64,000 nt of DNA from Pseudomonas sp. MPC6 (GTDB lineage: Bacteria; Pseudomonadota; Gammaproteobacteria; Pseudomonadales; Pseudomonadaceae): assembly GCF_006094435.1 (NCBI RefSeq), contig NZ_CP034783.1, positions 6,475,001-6,539,000 on the forward strand. The letters run 5' to 3'. A program made the translations under genes and the position numbers. Shown here piece after piece: positions 18,704 to 29,404 of this stretch. The notes below the pieces were generated by a model, which saw only the letters and a program-made list of their open reading frames with translations, was not told the DNA's origin and made no database searches. Each line of letters begins with the position of its first letter. Positions within the stretch are counted from its first letter, which is position 1.

Positions 18704-18740
18704 CGAAAAAAGGCCGCTGCTCCCGAAGAAGCAGCGGCCT
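18704..18740 (-). terminator. Terminator of the fadE1-like gene
   Basis: On the minus strand AGGCCGCTGCT, an 8-base loop, AGCAGCGGCCT, then a run of T residues (AAAAAA at 18706-18711 on the plus strand). Lies 20 bp after the stop at 18761. Confidence 0.88.
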
Positions 18741-18760
18741 TGTGAAGAACCGCGTAAGGC

Positions 18761-20566
18761 TTAGTAGCCCAGTGCGAAGTCTTCTTCTTTCATGTCCATC
18801 AGGTTGCTGGCGCCCGACAGCATGGTTACCACGTGGGTGCGGGTACGCGGCAGGATGCGCTGGAAGTAGAAGCGCGCGGTCTGCAGCTTGGCGGTGTAGA
18901 ACGCCTCTTCCGAGGTGCCGGCAGCCAGTTTTTCGGCAGCCAGGCGCGCCATGTCAGCCCAGAAGTAGGCCAGGCAGGCGTAACCGGAGTACATCAGGTA
19001 ATCCACCGACGCCGCGCCGACTTCTTCGCGGTCTTTCATGGCCGCCATACCGACCTTCATGGTCAGCTCGCCCCATTCCTTGTTCAGCGCCGCCAATGGC
19101 TCGACGAACTCTTTGACCGCTTCGTTGCCTTCGTTGGTCTGGCAGAACTTGTGGACGATCCTGGTGAAGCCTTTCAGGGCTTCGCCTTGAGTCATCAGCA
19201 CTTTACGGCCCAGCAGGTCGAGTGCCTGGATCCCGGTGGTGCCTTCGTACAGCATCGAAATGCGGCTGTCGCGAACGTTCTGCTCCATGCCCCACTCGGC
19301 AATGAAGCCGTGGCCGCCGTAGATCTGCACGCCGTGGTTGGCGGACTCGAAACCGACTTCAGTCATGAAGGCTTTAGCGATCGGCGTCATGAACGCCAAC
19401 AGGGCGTCGGCTTTTTTCTTCTCTTCTTCATCCACGCCATATTTGACGATGTCGACTTGCTTGGCGGTGAAGTAAACCATCGCACGGTTGCCTTCAGCGA
19501 AGGCTTTCATGGTCAACAGCATGCGACGTACGTCGGGGTGCACGATGATCGGGTCAGCGGCTTTTTCCGGCGCTTTCGGGCCAGTCAGCGAACGCATTTG
19601 CAGGCGGTCCCGAGCGTATTTCAGGCCGCCCTGGAAGCCGATTTCGGCGTGGGCCAGACCTTGCAGTGCAGTGCCCAGGCGAGCGGTGTTCATAAAGGTG
19701 AACATGCAGTTCAGGCCTTTGTTCGCCGGGCCGATCAGGAAACCGGTGGCCGCGTCGAAGTTCATCACGCAGGTGGCGTTGCCGTGGATGCCCATCTTGT
19801 GTTCCAGGGAACCACAGGTCACGGCGTTACGCGCGCCGATCGAACCGTCGGCGTTCGGCATGAACTTCGGCACGATGAACAGGGAAATGCCTTTGGTGCC
19901 GGCCGGTGCATCCGGCAGGCGTGCCAGCACGATGTGGACGATGTTGTCGGCCATGTCGTGTTCGCCGGCCGAGATGAAGATCTTGGTGCCGGAGACTTTG
20001 TAGGAACCGTCGGCCTGAGGGTCGGCCTTGGTGCGCAGCATGCCCAGGTCGGTGCCGCAGTGCGGTTCGGTCAGGCACATGGTGCCGGTCCATTCGCCGG
20101 ACACCAGTTTGGTCAGGTAAGCCTCTTGCTGCTCAGGCGTGCCGTGCTCGGAGATGGTGTTCATCGCGCCATGGGACAGGCCTGGGTACATGCCCCACGA
20201 CCAGTTGGCCTCGCCGACCATTTCGCTGACTGCCAGGCCCAGAGACTCCGGCAGGCCTTGCCCGCCGTGCTCGACGTCGTGGGCCAGGCTTGGCCAGCCG
20301 CCTTCGACGAATTGCTTGTAGGCTTCCTTGAAACCCGTCGGGGTTTTAACGCCGGACTCGCTCCAGGTGCAGCCTTCGGTGTCACCCACGCGGTTCAGCG
20401 GAGCCAGTACCTGCTCACAAAACTTGGCGCCTTCTTCGAGAATGGCGTCAACCATGTCCGGAGTTGCGTCTGCACAAGCCGGAAGGCTCTGATAGTGCGC
20501 TTCGTAGCCGAGCAGTTCGTCACGAACGAAGCGAATATCACGCAAGGGGGCCTTGTAGTCAGGCAT
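18761..20566 (-). CDS. Acyl-CoA dehydrogenase, third paralogue (FadE1-like)
   Basis: 601 residues from ATG 20566 ([20 protein letters not shown]); the frame extends 32 codons further but into the operator region. [19 protein letters not shown] and [19 protein letters not shown] mark the catalytic core, and the C-terminal extra domain is present. By gene order it matches PA0506, reported as the long-chain enzyme FadE1. A PsrA-like operator about 65-75 bp upstream suggests induction by long-chain fatty acids. It carries its own terminator. Confidence 0.9.
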   Translation of the reverse strand: MPDYKAPLRDIRFVRDELLGYEAHYQSLPACADATPDMVDAILEEGAKFCEQVLAPLNRVGDTEGCTWSESGVKTPTGFKEAYKQFVEGGWPSLAHDVEHGGQGLPESLGLAVSEMVGEANWSWGMYPGLSHGAMNTISEHGTPEQQEAYLTKLVSGEWTGTMCLTEPHCGTDLGMLRTKADPQADGSYKVSGTKIFISAGEHDMADNIVHIVLARLPDAPAGTKGISLFIVPKFMPNADGSIGARNAVTCGSLEHKMGIHGNATCVMNFDAATGFLIGPANKGLNCMFTFMNTARLGTALQGLAHAEIGFQGGLKYARDRLQMRSLTGPKAPEKAADPIIVHPDVRRMLLTMKAFAEGNRAMVYFTAKQVDIVKYGVDEEEKKKADALLAFMTPIAKAFMTEVGFESANHGVQIYGGHGFIAEWGMEQNVRDSRISMLYEGTTGIQALDLLGRKVLMTQGEALKGFTRIVHKFCQTNEGNEAVKEFVEPLAALNKEWGELTMKVGMAAMKDREEVGAASVDYLMYSGYACLAYFWADMARLAAEKLAAGTSEEAFYTAKLQTARFYFQRILPRTRTHVVTMLSGASNLMDMKEEDFALGY

Positions 20567-20628
20567 AGCGATAAACCTCTGCTGATGTAACCGGGAAATG
20601 AACGACCGCATTGATTTGTTGTGACGGT

Positions 20629-20655
20629 CAAACAGTTGTTTGAAACATACGTTTA
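20629..20655. promoter_or_regulatory. PsrA-like operator upstream of the fadE1-like gene
   Basis: CAAACAGTTGTTTG (20629-20642) fits the PsrA box CAAAC-N4-GTTTG exactly and is itself palindromic. It is followed directly by a second imperfect box, GAAACATACGTTTA (20642-20655). PsrA is the fatty-acid-responsive TetR repressor of beta-oxidation genes in Pseudomonas. The rest of the gap to 20793 shows nothing I recognise. Confidence 0.7.
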
Positions 20656-20793
20656 CCACCAAATCTTGTCAAGCGCCGATCTTTTGCCGTTCGTCATCAC
20701 GCCGCGTGAATGGCGGGCGTGCAGCCACGCCACGGCAGCGATGGGACCCATGGGCCATGCATGAAAGATTAGTTGAGGGATAAGGACTTACGC

Positions 20794-20822
20794 AGAAAAA
20801 CGCCGCGCAGGGTCGCGGCGTT
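20794..20822 (-). terminator. Terminator of the bio operon
   Basis: On the minus strand AACGCCGCG, a 6-base loop, CGCGGCGTT and then TTTCTGCG, 57 bp after the bioD stop. Confidence 0.85.
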
Positions 20823-20878
20823 GGCAGGTGAATTCAGCCAGGTGGGTTCAGCCAGGCGGGTTCAGCGAGGCGCAGCCC

Positions 20879-21559
20879 TCAATCCAGCAGATCCAACTGT
20901 AGATGCTCGGCCACCGCTTCGGCCGTCACCGATTTGAGTTTCGGCACGCGGCCAAGGCATGGCGCCGGGATTCGCTCGGCGAGTGTTGCCAGGTTCTCTT
21001 CCAGGCGCGCGGTTTTCGAATCGATGATATTGGCCACCCAACCCGCCAATTGCAGACCGTCCCGCGCAATGGCCTCTGCGGTCAGCAGCGCATGATTGAT
21101 GCAACCCAAACGCACACCAACCACCAGGATCACCGGCAGGTCCAGCGCCATCGCCAGATCCGACAGGTTGTTCTGATCCGCCAGGGGCACGCGCCAGCCG
21201 CCGGCGCCTTCGATCAGGGTGAAGTCAGCCTGCAGGTCGAGAAGCTCGCGCATCGGCGTCAACAGTGATTGCACGGTCAATACCACGCCAGCCTCCCGCG
21301 CCGCCAGATGCGGAGCGATCGCCGGTTCGAATGCCACCGGGTTGACCTGGGCATAGGTCAAAGGCACCGAGCATTGCGCCATCAACGCCAGCGCGTCGGC
21401 ATTGCGCAAGCCCTTGGGCGTGACGTCGCAGCCGGAAGCCACCGGCTTGCCCGCCGCCGTGCTCAAGCCTGCCAATCGCGCGGCATGCAGCAGGCCTGCG
21501 GCAATGGTGGTCTTGCCGATATCGGTGTCGGTGCCAGTGATGAAATAGGCTGCACTCAT
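20879..21559 (-). CDS. bioD: Dethiobiotin synthetase
   Basis: 226 residues. ATP-dependent carboxylation of 7,8-diaminononanoate to dethiobiotin. P-loop [10 protein letters not shown] at residues 8-17, [10 protein letters not shown] and the [10 protein letters not shown] motif are all present. Its ATG overlaps the bioC stop (ATGA), so it is the last gene of bioFHCD. BioA, the preceding step, is not in the window. Confidence 0.96.
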   Translation of the reverse strand: MSAAYFITGTDTDIGKTTIAAGLLHAARLAGLSTAAGKPVASGCDVTPKGLRNADALALMAQCSVPLTYAQVNPVAFEPAIAPHLAAREAGVVLTVQSLLTPMRELLDLQADFTLIEGAGGWRVPLADQNNLSDLAMALDLPVILVVGVRLGCINHALLTAEAIARDGLQLAGWVANIIDSKTARLEENLATLAERIPAPCLGRVPKLKSVTAEAVAEHLQLDLLD

Positions 21560-22368
21560 AATGGTTTCTCCAAAACGGCGTACACCACTTGATAAGTCGC
21601 CGGCAGACCTTCGGCCTGGCGAAACTGCTCATAGGCCTCGACCAGGCCGAGGATTCGCGCCCTGCCGGTCAAACCGCCCGGCCGACCGGGGTTCAGGTTG
21701 TGCGCACCCAGCGCCTTGAGTTCATGAGTCAGGCTGCGCACATCCGGGTAATGCAACACATGGGGACGGGTTTCCAGCTGCGCGACGGTCAACCCGCTGC
21801 CCGCGCAAAGCTGTTGATAAACCCCGAACTCACGGAAGCGATTGACGTGCACCATGCCGTCCACCTGACGCCAACTGTCTCGCAGTTCGTACAACGTACC
21901 CACGCACAGACTAGCAAATGCGAACATTCCGCCAGGTTTCAGCACTCGATGCGCTTCACTGAGCACCGCGGCGAAGTCTGCGCACCACTGCACCGCCAGG
22001 CTGGAGAAGATCAAATCGCAGGTCGAAGCCTGCAATGGCAGGCGCTCGGCATCCCCGGCGATGAAATGCGTGGCCCCACCCAGTGGCCGTGCGTGATTGA
22101 GCATACCTTCGGCGATGTCCAGCGCCACGCCGTGGCAGGCCGGGAAACGCTCGTTCAACGCCCGACTGAAGTGTCCGGTGCCGCACCCCAGGTCCAGCCA
22201 GCGACCGGGTACGAAGTCTTCCGGCAAGCGGTTCAACAACTGGCTGCCGACATCGCGCTGCAATTCGGCAACGCTGTCATAACTCGCCGCTGCGCGGGAA
22301 AAGGAGGCCGCCACCTGGCGCTTGTCAGGCAAGCCGCCGGGCAGGTTGGGAAAGGATAGATCAGTCAT
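21556..22368 (-). CDS. bioC: Malonyl-ACP O-methyltransferase
   Basis: 270 residues from ATG 22368 ([19 protein letters not shown]). SAM-binding motif [15 protein letters not shown], then [11 protein letters not shown] and [11 protein letters not shown], as in BioC. It methylates the free carboxyl of malonyl-ACP so that pimeloyl can be built by fatty acid synthesis. The start lies inside the end of bioH (8-bp overlap). Confidence 0.95.
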   Translation of the reverse strand: MTDLSFPNLPGGLPDKRQVAASFSRAAASYDSVAELQRDVGSQLLNRLPEDFVPGRWLDLGCGTGHFSRALNERFPACHGVALDIAEGMLNHARPLGGATHFIAGDAERLPLQASTCDLIFSSLAVQWCADFAAVLSEAHRVLKPGGMFAFASLCVGTLYELRDSWRQVDGMVHVNRFREFGVYQQLCAGSGLTVAQLETRPHVLHYPDVRSLTHELKALGAHNLNPGRPGGLTGRARILGLVEAYEQFRQAEGLPATYQVVYAVLEKPL

Positions 22369-23092
22369 CGCCGAACTCATGCAAAAAGGCCTGGATCGCC
22401 CCCGCCACACCGTGGGGGTCTTCCAGAAGAAACGCGTGGCCGGCCCGTTCAATCAGGCCGATTTCGACATCCGGCAGCAACCCCAGCAGGGCTTGTGCGG
22501 CCTCGGCGGGAACCAGCCCGTCGAGCCCGGCGAACAGGTGCAATTGCGGGCCGCGGAATGCCTGCAGCGCTTGACGGGTATCCAGTTGCGCGAGCAGTTC
22601 CAGACCGTTTATCGCCACCGATGCACTGGTATGCGGCGCGCCGCCGAGCAACAGTCTCGATAACCCGCGCGGGTCTGCAGACCCCTGGGCGCAGAGCAGC
22701 GAAAAGCGTTTCAAGGTCGTGCGCGGTTCTGCCTTGCAGCCGGCCAGAAACGCGTCGAAGGTCTCGCCGGGCATCGCACTCGGCCATTGCTCATGGGCGA
22801 CGAAGCAAGGATTGCTCGCCAGGGTCAGCAAGCCGCAGCAACGATCGCCGCGGCGGGCCGCCAACTCGGTGGCGAGCATACCGCCGAGGGACCAGCCACC
22901 CAGCCAGGCGTCCTGAGGCACGGTCGAATCCAGCTCATCCAGCCATTCTTCAAGATCGCTCGATTCCAGTTCCGGCAACGGCTCGATCTCGACCCGCAAG
23001 TGTTCATCCAGCCCCTGCAATGCCGCGGCCAATGGTTCCAGCGGTGAAATCCCCAGGCCCCAGCCGGGCAGCAGAATCAGACGATCACGCAT
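22361..23092 (-). CDS. bioH: Pimeloyl-ACP methyl ester carboxylesterase
   Basis: 243 residues from ATG 23092 ([14 protein letters not shown]). Alpha/beta hydrolase with nucleophile Ser68 in GGWSLGG, Asp in FAGLDGLVP and His in [10 protein letters not shown]. It ends the BioC-initiated cycle by hydrolysing pimeloyl-ACP methyl ester. Overlaps bioF at its start and bioC at its end, so the four genes are tightly coupled. Confidence 0.94.
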   Translation of the reverse strand: MRDRLILLPGWGLGISPLEPLAAALQGLDEHLRVEIEPLPELESSDLEEWLDELDSTVPQDAWLGGWSLGGMLATELAARRGDRCCGLLTLASNPCFVAHEQWPSAMPGETFDAFLAGCKAEPRTTLKRFSLLCAQGSADPRGLSRLLLGGAPHTSASVAINGLELLAQLDTRQALQAFRGPQLHLFAGLDGLVPAEAAQALLGLLPDVEIGLIERAGHAFLLEDPHGVAGAIQAFLHEFGDD

Positions 23093-24263
23093 GGTTTGGC
23101 TCCGGTCGCAGTTGTTGAAAACAATCGGCCAATCCATTCAACAATAGCTGCACCTGCGCCTCGCTGTGGGCAGCGCTCAAGGTCACGCGCAGTCGGGCGC
23201 TGCCGGCGGGCACGGTTGGCGGACGAATCGCTGTCACCATCAATCCGCGCTCGCGCAGCATCTGCGACAGTCGAACCGCACGCCCGGCATCGCCGATCAT
23301 GATCGGCTGGATCGGCGTGAAGCTGTCCATCAGTTCCAGGCCAATCTGCTCGGCACCCTGGCGGAACTGGCGGATCAGCGTGTTCAGGTGCTCACGTCGC
23401 CAGTGTTCGCTGCGCAGCAGTTCCAGGCTTTTCAACGTCGCGCAGGCGAGGGCCGGTGGCTGGCTGGTGGTGTAGATGTAGGGGCGGGCGAACTGGATCA
23501 GCGTCTCGATCAGCTCTTCGCTGCCAGCGACAAAAGCACCGGCCGTACCGAACGCCTTGCCGAGGGTGCCGACCAGTACCGGCACGTCGTCCTGGCTCAG
23601 GCCGAAATGCTCGACGATCCCGCCGCCATTGGCGCCTAGCGGACCAAAGCCGTGGGCGTCATCGACCATCAGCCACGCGCCTTTGGCCTTGGCCTCCCGG
23701 GCCAGCGCCGGCAGGTCGGCGATGTCGCCGTCCATGCTGAACACGCCGTCGGTGACCACCAGCGTGTTACCGGTGGCCTTCTCCAGACGTTTGGCCAGAC
23801 TCGCCGCGTCGTTATGCAGATAGCGATTGAAGCGCGCACCGGACAGCAGGCCCGCGTCCAGCAACGATGCGTGATTGAGGCGGTCTTCGAGCACCGTATC
23901 GCCCTGCCCCACCAGTGCGGTGACCGCGCCAAGGTTGGCCATGTAACCGGTGGTAAACAACAGCGCACGCGGGCGACCGGTCAGGTCGGCCAGCGCTTCT
24001 TCCAGCGCGTGATGCGGGCTGCTGTGGCCAATGACCAGGTGCGAAGCCCCGCCGCCGACGCCCCAACGGCTCGCACCGGCGCGCCAGGCTTCGATCACTT
24101 GCGGGTGATTGGCCAGGCCCAGGTAATCGTTGTTACAGAACGCCAGCAACGGCTGCCCATCGACCACCACTTCCGGGCCTTGAGGGCTTTCGAGCAGCGG
24201 GCGCTGGCGATAAAGGTTTTCGGCACGACGGGCAGCAAGGCGTGCGGCGAGATCGAAAGACAT
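23085..24263 (-). CDS. bioF: 8-amino-7-oxononanoate synthase
   Basis: 392 residues from ATG 24263 ([18 protein letters not shown]), with GAGG upstream. PLP enzyme condensing pimeloyl-ACP with alanine. Lys236 in [12 protein letters not shown] forms the Schiff base; DDAHGFG and [11 protein letters not shown] line the cofactor site. A REP pair separates it from bioB, so bioFHCD transcription depends on readthrough or on its own promoter. Confidence 0.95.
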   Translation of the reverse strand: MSFDLAARLAARRAENLYRQRPLLESPQGPEVVVDGQPLLAFCNNDYLGLANHPQVIEAWRAGASRWGVGGGASHLVIGHSSPHHALEEALADLTGRPRALLFTTGYMANLGAVTALVGQGDTVLEDRLNHASLLDAGLLSGARFNRYLHNDAASLAKRLEKATGNTLVVTDGVFSMDGDIADLPALAREAKAKGAWLMVDDAHGFGPLGANGGGIVEHFGLSQDDVPVLVGTLGKAFGTAGAFVAGSEELIETLIQFARPYIYTTSQPPALACATLKSLELLRSEHWRREHLNTLIRQFRQGAEQIGLELMDSFTPIQPIMIGDAGRAVRLSQMLRERGLMVTAIRPPTVPAGSARLRVTLSAAHSEAQVQLLLNGLADCFQQLRPEPNHA

Positions 24264-24309
24264 GCAGGCCTCTGAGGTCAAATCACATAACTCAGGTGAA
24301 CACAATCCA

Positions 24310-24400
24310 TGTGGGAGCGGGCTTGCTCGCGAAAGCGGCGGCACCGTCGACATCAATGTTGAATGTCATACCGCTTTCGCGAGCAAGCCCGCTCCCACAT
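24310..24400. repeat. REP doublet between bioB and bioF
   Basis: GTGGGAGCGGGCTTGCTCGC (24311 on) and its inverted copy GCGAGCAAGCCCGCTCCCAC (about 24380-24399) with ~40 bp between; together they can form one long cruciform. Confidence 0.88.
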
Positions 24401-24433
24401 AGTTTTATATTCCAATCAAATCAACGGTGGCGA

Positions 24434-25489
24434 TCAAACAGCCGCGTTATAAAACTGCTCGCTGCTCTTCTGCTCAACCAAAGCCTGCTCGATCGCCGCC
24501 TGATGCACTTCGTCGGCGTGTTCTTCGCGCGCTTCCGGCAGGATGCCCAGGCGCGAGAACAGCTGCATGTCCTTGTCGGCCTGCGGGTTCGCGGTGGTCA
24601 GCAGTTTGTCACCGTAGAAAATCGAGTTGGCGCCGGCGAAGAACGCCAGGGCCTGCATCTGTTCGTTCATGGCTTCGCGGCCAGCGGACAGGCGCACGTG
24701 AGACAGCGGCATCAGGATGCGGGCGACGGCGAGCATGCGGATGAAATCGAACGGGTCGATGTCGTCGGCGTTTTCCAGCGGCGTGCCAGCCACCTTCACC
24801 AGCATGTTGATCGGGACCGACTCCGGATGCTCCGGCAGGTTGGCCAACTGGATCAGCAGATTGGCGCGGTCATCCAGCGACTCACCCATGCCGAGGATGC
24901 CGCCGGAGCAGATCTTCATCCCCGACTCACGCACATAGGCCAGGGTTTGCAGGCGCTCGCTGTACGTACGGGTGGTGATGATGCTGCCGTAGAATTCCGG
25001 CGAGGTGTCGAGGTTGTGGTTGTAATAGTCGAGGCCAGCCTGGGCCAGCGCTTCGGTCTGGTCCTGATCCAGGCGACCGAGGGTCATGCAGGTTTCCAGG
25101 CCCATGGCTTTCACGCCTTTGACCATCTCCAGCACGTACGGCATGTCTTTGGCCGACGGATGTTTCCAGGCAGCGCCCATGCAGAAACGAGTCGAGCCGA
25201 TGGCCTTGGCGCGAGCGGCCTCTTCGAGGACCTTCTGCACTTCCATCAGTTTTTCTTTTTCCAGGCCGGTGTTGTAGTGACCGGACTGCGGACAATATTT
25301 GCAATCTTCCGGGCAGGCGCCGGTTTTGATCGACAGCAGCGTCGACACCTGGACCCGGTTGGCGTCGAAATGCGCGCGGTGCACCGTCTGCGCCTGGAAC
25401 AACAGGTCATTGAATGGCTGAACGAAGAGTGCTTTGACTTCAGCCAAAGACCAGTCATGACGCAGGGTTGCAGTGGTGCTGGCGCTCAT
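24434..25489 (-). CDS. bioB: Biotin synthase
   Basis: 351 residues from ATG 25489, preceded by AGGAAA. Radical SAM enzyme inserting sulfur into dethiobiotin. CPEDCKYC (Cys59, Cys63, Cys66) binds the 4Fe-4S cluster; further family cysteines lie in RFCMGAAW and LETCMTLG for the sacrificial 2Fe-2S cluster. Divergent from comF across 92 bp. Confidence 0.96.
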   Translation of the reverse strand: MSASTTATLRHDWSLAEVKALFVQPFNDLLFQAQTVHRAHFDANRVQVSTLLSIKTGACPEDCKYCPQSGHYNTGLEKEKLMEVQKVLEEAARAKAIGSTRFCMGAAWKHPSAKDMPYVLEMVKGVKAMGLETCMTLGRLDQDQTEALAQAGLDYYNHNLDTSPEFYGSIITTRTYSERLQTLAYVRESGMKICSGGILGMGESLDDRANLLIQLANLPEHPESVPINMLVKVAGTPLENADDIDPFDFIRMLAVARILMPLSHVRLSAGREAMNEQMQALAFFAGANSIFYGDKLLTTANPQADKDMQLFSRLGILPEAREEHADEVHQAAIEQALVEQKSSEQFYNAAV

Positions 25490-25581
25490 GGGCGTTTCCT
25501 TTGTTTTATGCTTGGCAAGCGCCTGGGGATCGGAATATCCACAGGGCGACACGGATGTTTCAGCATATTTAAGGAAGAGCG

Positions 25582-26322
25582 ATGCGCTGTCAACCACGAT
25601 ACGACGGATCGGTTTACATCTGGTTAAAAAACGTACAGCACTGCTTGCTGTGCGGCGAAACGTCCGATGACGCGACACCCATTTGCACCGCCTGTGAAAC
25701 TGAGCTCCCCTGGCTCGGCGACCAATGTCAGACCTGCGCCCTGCCCTTGCCCGCCGCCGGCATGACGTGCGGCCAGTGCTTGAAGCAACCGCCGGCGTTC
25801 GAACGGGTCGCCGTTCCCTGGACCTACAGCTTTCCGGTCGACAGCCTGATCACCCGTTTCAAGCACAGCGCGAAATGGCCGTTCGGTCGCCTGCTCGCCG
25901 AACTGCTCGCCCGATTTCTACTGCATCGGTTCGATGAAGACCTGGATCGACCCGACACGCTGGTTCCGGTACCACTGGCGGCCAAACGCCTGCGCCAACG
26001 GGGTTTCAACCAGGCGGCGATGCTTGCCCGCTGGCTCGGCACCACCCTCGACATTCCTTGCGATGAAAGGCTGTTGCTGAGGGTCCAGGACACCAGCGCG
26101 CAACAGGCGCTGAAGGCCGCTGCCCGCAAAAACAACCTGCGCCATGCCTTCGCACTTGCCCCGGATGCACCGATCAAGGGTCGGCACCTGGCGCTGGTGG
26201 ATGACGTGCTGACCACCGGCGCCACGGCCCAGGCACTGGCCCGTCTATTGATGGACGCCGGCGCTGCACGGGTCGATGTCTATTGCCTGGCCCGAACCCC
26301 CAAACCCGGCGACACGGTCTGA
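25582..26322 (+). CDS. ComF-family protein (phosphoribosyltransferase-like)
   Basis: 246 residues. An N-terminal zinc-ribbon region (HCLLCGE, CTAC, CQTC, CGQC) is followed by a type I phosphoribosyltransferase domain with the PRPP loop [14 protein letters not shown] near the C-terminus. ComF proteins support DNA uptake in competent bacteria; in Pseudomonas the role is unproven. The start at 25582 lies downstream of the bioB promoter region; a later start near HCLLCGE is possible. Confidence 0.85.
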   Translation: MRCQPRYDGSVYIWLKNVQHCLLCGETSDDATPICTACETELPWLGDQCQTCALPLPAAGMTCGQCLKQPPAFERVAVPWTYSFPVDSLITRFKHSAKWPFGRLLAELLARFLLHRFDEDLDRPDTLVPVPLAAKRLRQRGFNQAAMLARWLGTTLDIPCDERLLLRVQDTSAQQALKAAARKNNLRHAFALAPDAPIKGRHLALVDDVLTTGATAQALARLLMDAGAARVDVYCLARTPKPGDTV

Positions 26323-26339
26323 CCGAAGGACACAAACCC

Positions 26340-26393
26340 TGTGGGAGCCTCTGTGGCGAGGGAGCTTGCTCCCTCGCCACAGAGGCTCCCACA
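26340..26393. repeat. Long perfect palindromic REP
   Basis: Two perfect 26-bp arms (first begins TGTGGGAGCCTCTGTGGCGA) around a central TT. It differs from the other REPs of the window in having no spacer. It lies between comF and modE and could end comF transcription. Confidence 0.88.
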
Positions 26394-26471
26394 AGGATCG
26401 GGTCTGACTTGACTCCCGCAGCCCAAGCCGCCAACGTCACTCCCCATCACCACCGCCCAAAGCGTCTAGCC

Positions 26472-27236
26472 ATGTCCTTGCCTACGTTGTTGTCCCAGCA
26501 CATTGTCCGTCGTCCGCAGCGCATTGCCTTGCTGCAACACATTGCCGAACAGGGTTCGATCACCCGTGCCGCAAAAAGCGCAGGCCTGAGTTACAAGGCG
26601 GCGTGGGATGCCATCGACGAGCTGAACAACCTCGCGCAGAAACCGCTGGTAGAGCGCAGTGTCGGCGGCAAGGGCGGCGGTGGCGCCAGACTGTCCAGCG
26701 AAGGCGAGCGCGTCTTGCGCCTTTATCAAAAGCTGCAAGCGCTGCAGGCTCAGGTGCTGGAAGCTGCCGAAGATGCCAGCGACCTCGACCTGCTCGGTCG
26801 ATTGATGCTCCGGACCAGCGCGCGCAATCAATTGCACGGCAAGGTCGTGGCGATCGCGAGCCAGGGTCGCAACGACTTGATTCGACTGGAACTGGCCGAA
26901 GGCTTGGTCATCGATGCGCAGATCACCCACGACAGCACCCTGCGCCTGGAGCTGGAAAGCGGGATCGAAGTGGTGGCGCTGATCAAGGCCGGCTGGCTTG
27001 ACCTGCTCGGCCCCGAGGACGATCCAACGCCGGGAAACAATTGCCTGACAGGCGTCATCGAAGAAATCCTCGATGCCGAAGACGGTCCCAGCGAAGTGCG
27101 CATCGGCTTGCCCAATGGCCAGACCCTGTGTGCGCTGGCCGAACCGCTGCACTTGCGGAGCCGGGGCCTGGCCAAGGGTAAGGCGGTACGGGTGCAGTTC
27201 GCGCCCTCCAACGTTTTGCTCGGTACACCGCTCTGA
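26472..27236 (+). CDS. modE: ModE-type molybdate-responsive regulator
   Basis: 254 residues from ATG 26472. N-terminal winged helix (RIALLQHIAEQGSITRAAKS, GLSYKAAWDAIDELNNL, RSVGGKGGGGARLS) followed by tandem TOBE/MopI molybdate-binding repeats (SARNQLHGKVVAIA and NNCLTGVIEEIL). ModE with bound molybdate represses mod transport genes and tunes molybdoenzymes. No modABC lies nearby, so it acts in trans. Confidence 0.9.
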   Translation: MSLPTLLSQHIVRRPQRIALLQHIAEQGSITRAAKSAGLSYKAAWDAIDELNNLAQKPLVERSVGGKGGGGARLSSEGERVLRLYQKLQALQAQVLEAAEDASDLDLLGRLMLRTSARNQLHGKVVAIASQGRNDLIRLELAEGLVIDAQITHDSTLRLELESGIEVVALIKAGWLDLLGPEDDPTPGNNCLTGVIEEILDAEDGPSEVRIGLPNGQTLCALAEPLHLRSRGLAKGKAVRVQFAPSNVLLGTPL

Positions 27237-27294
27237 AACATTACCGTCACGATCGCTCTTTAAGGTGGCTGCAAAAACCCGCAGGGAGCCTGTT

Positions 27295-29196
27295 GTGAGC
27301 CTATTAGAAGAAAACCAGTCCACCGACCTCGAAACCATGGTCGGCCTCAGCCGTCGTGGCTTTATCAGCGCCGGCGCCCTGTGCGGTGCCGCGATGTTCC
27401 TCGGCGGCAACCTGCTGAGCCGTAGCGTGCTCGCTGCCAGTGTCAATGCAGGCACCGGCAAACTGTTGGGTTTTGACAGCATCCCCGCCGCTACCAGCGA
27501 CACCATCAGCTTGCCGCCTGGCTACAAATCCTCGGTATTGATCAGCTGGGGCCAGCCGTTGCAAAAGGACGGCCCGGCGTTCGACCCGAGCGGCAACGGC
27601 ACCGCCGAGCAACAGGAAGTCCAGTTCGGCGACAACAACGACGGCATGAGCCTGTTCGAGTTTCCTGCAGAGAAAGACCGGGCGTTGATGGCGATCAACA
27701 ACGAGTACACCAACTACCGCTACCTCTACCCCCACGGCGGCATGCCGCAATCGGCCGACGATGTGCGCAAGGCACTGGCCTGCGAAGGCGTGTCGGTGAT
27801 CGAGGTTCAGCGCAAGGACGGCCAGTGGCACTTCGTCCAGGGTTCGCGCTACAACCGGCGCATCCACGGTAACGCGCCGATCAGCCTGAGCGGCCCGGCC
27901 GCCGGCCATGAACTGCTGAAAACCAGCGCCGCCCCCCAGGGCAAGAACGTCCTCGGCACCTTCCAGAACTGCGCCAATGGCAAGACGCCCTGGGGCACTT
28001 ACCTGACTTGCGAAGAGAATTTCACCGATTGCTTCGGCAGCAGCCATGCCGAGCAAAAATTCGATGCCGCGCAGAAACGCTACGGTGTGGTGGCGGCCAG
28101 TAAAGAGATCAACTGGCATCAGCACGACGAGCGTTTCGACCTGGCGAAGAACCCGAACGAGCTCAACCGTCATGGCTGGGTGGTGGAAATCGACCCGTTC
28201 GATCCGCAGTCGACCCCGGTCAAGCGCACGGCCCTGGGCCGCTTCAAGCATGAAAATGCCGCCCTGGCCGAAACCAAAGACGGTCACGCCGTGGTGTACA
28301 TGGGCGACGACGAGCGCGGCGAATTCATTTACAAATTCGTCAGCCGCGACAAGATCAACCACCAGGACCCCAAGGCCAACCGCAACCTGCTGGACCATGG
28401 CACCCTGTACGTGGCGTGCTTCGACGCAGGCGACGGCAATGCCGATCACCCCAAGGGCCAGGGCGAATGGATCGAGCTGACCCACGGTAAAAACGGCATC
28501 GATGCCGGCAGCGGCTTTGCCGATCAGGCCGAAGTGCTGATTCACGCGCGCCTCGCCGCCAGCATGGTGAAAGCCACGCGCATGGACCGCCCGGAATGGA
28601 TCGTCGTCAGCCCCAGGGATGGCCAGGTCTACTGCACCCTCACCAACAACGCCAAGCGCGGCGAGGACGGCCAACCGGTGGGCGGGCCGAACCCGCGTGA
28701 GAAGAACGTCTACGGGCAGATTTTGCGCTGGCGCACCGACCGTGACGATCACGGTGCCAAGACCTTTTCCTGGGACTTGTTCGTGGTGGCCGGCAACCCG
28801 GCCCTGCATGCCGGCACGCCGAAGGGCGGCTCGTCCAACATCACGCCACAGAACATGTTCAACAGCCCGGATGGCCTGGGCTTCGACAACGCCGGGCGGC
28901 TGTGGATTCTGACGGATGGCGATTCAAGCAATGCGGGTGATTTTGCCGGCATGGGCAACAACCAGATGCTGTGTGCCGACCCGACGACCGGGGAAATTCG
29001 GCGCTTCATGGTTGGGCCGGTGGGCTGCGAGGTGACGGGGATCAGCTTTTCGCCGGATCAGAAGACCTTGTTTGTGGGGATCCAGCATCCGGGGGAGAAC
29101 GGTGGTTCAACATTCCCGGAGCATCTGCCCAATGGCAAGCCGCGGTCTTCGGTGATGGCGATCTCCCGGGAAGATGGCGGGATCGTCGGCGCCTGA
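27295..29196 (+). CDS. phoX: PhoX-family phosphatase, Tat-exported
   Basis: 633 residues from GTG 27295; AGGGAG at 27283-27288 supports this start. Twin-arginine signal LSRRGFISAGALCGA (Arg20-Arg21), then a DUF839/PhoX beta-propeller with TPWGTYLTCEENF, GRFKHENAALAE, YMGDDERGEFIYKF and SSNITPQNMFNSPDGLGF. PhoX enzymes are calcium- and iron-dependent periplasmic phosphatases that free phosphate from organic esters. I find no clear Pho box in the short upstream gap. A REP doublet follows. Confidence 0.88.
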   Translation: MSLLEENQSTDLETMVGLSRRGFISAGALCGAAMFLGGNLLSRSVLAASVNAGTGKLLGFDSIPAATSDTISLPPGYKSSVLISWGQPLQKDGPAFDPSGNGTAEQQEVQFGDNNDGMSLFEFPAEKDRALMAINNEYTNYRYLYPHGGMPQSADDVRKALACEGVSVIEVQRKDGQWHFVQGSRYNRRIHGNAPISLSGPAAGHELLKTSAAPQGKNVLGTFQNCANGKTPWGTYLTCEENFTDCFGSSHAEQKFDAAQKRYGVVAASKEINWHQHDERFDLAKNPNELNRHGWVVEIDPFDPQSTPVKRTALGRFKHENAALAETKDGHAVVYMGDDERGEFIYKFVSRDKINHQDPKANRNLLDHGTLYVACFDAGDGNADHPKGQGEWIELTHGKNGIDAGSGFADQAEVLIHARLAASMVKATRMDRPEWIVVSPRDGQVYCTLTNNAKRGEDGQPVGGPNPREKNVYGQILRWRTDRDDHGAKTFSWDLFVVAGNPALHAGTPKGGSSNITPQNMFNSPDGLGFDNAGRLWILTDGDSSNAGDFAGMGNNQMLCADPTTGEIRRFMVGPVGCEVTGISFSPDQKTLFVGIQHPGENGGSTFPEHLPNGKPRSSVMAISREDGGIVGA

Positions 29197-29203
29197 TGGG
29201 CCT

Positions 29204-29300
29204 CTTCGCGAGCAAGCCCGCTCCCACACTGGATATCCTGTGTGTCACAAATAGTGTGAACACCAATGATCCAGTGTGGGAGCGGGCTTGCTCGCGAAGG
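29204..29300. repeat. REP doublet after phoX
   Basis: TTCGCGAGCAAGCCCGCTCC (29205 on) and GAGCGGGCTTGCTCGCGAAG (about 29280-29299), inverted, ~50 bp apart; the outer flank CCACACTGGAT / ATCCAGTGTGG extends the inverted repeat inward. Confidence 0.88.
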
Positions 29301-29404
29301 CGTCAGCCCGGACAACACTCATCTCAAGCCCAACCCCTAAAGACACCCCGTCTGCGCTACCATGCTTGGCCGGACGCGGCAGCCTGCTGCGCGCAGGAGT
29401 CAGC

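Noticed and set aside
27237..27294. Pho box before phoX
   Set aside because: No pair of CTGTCAT-like heptamers with 4-bp spacing could be found.
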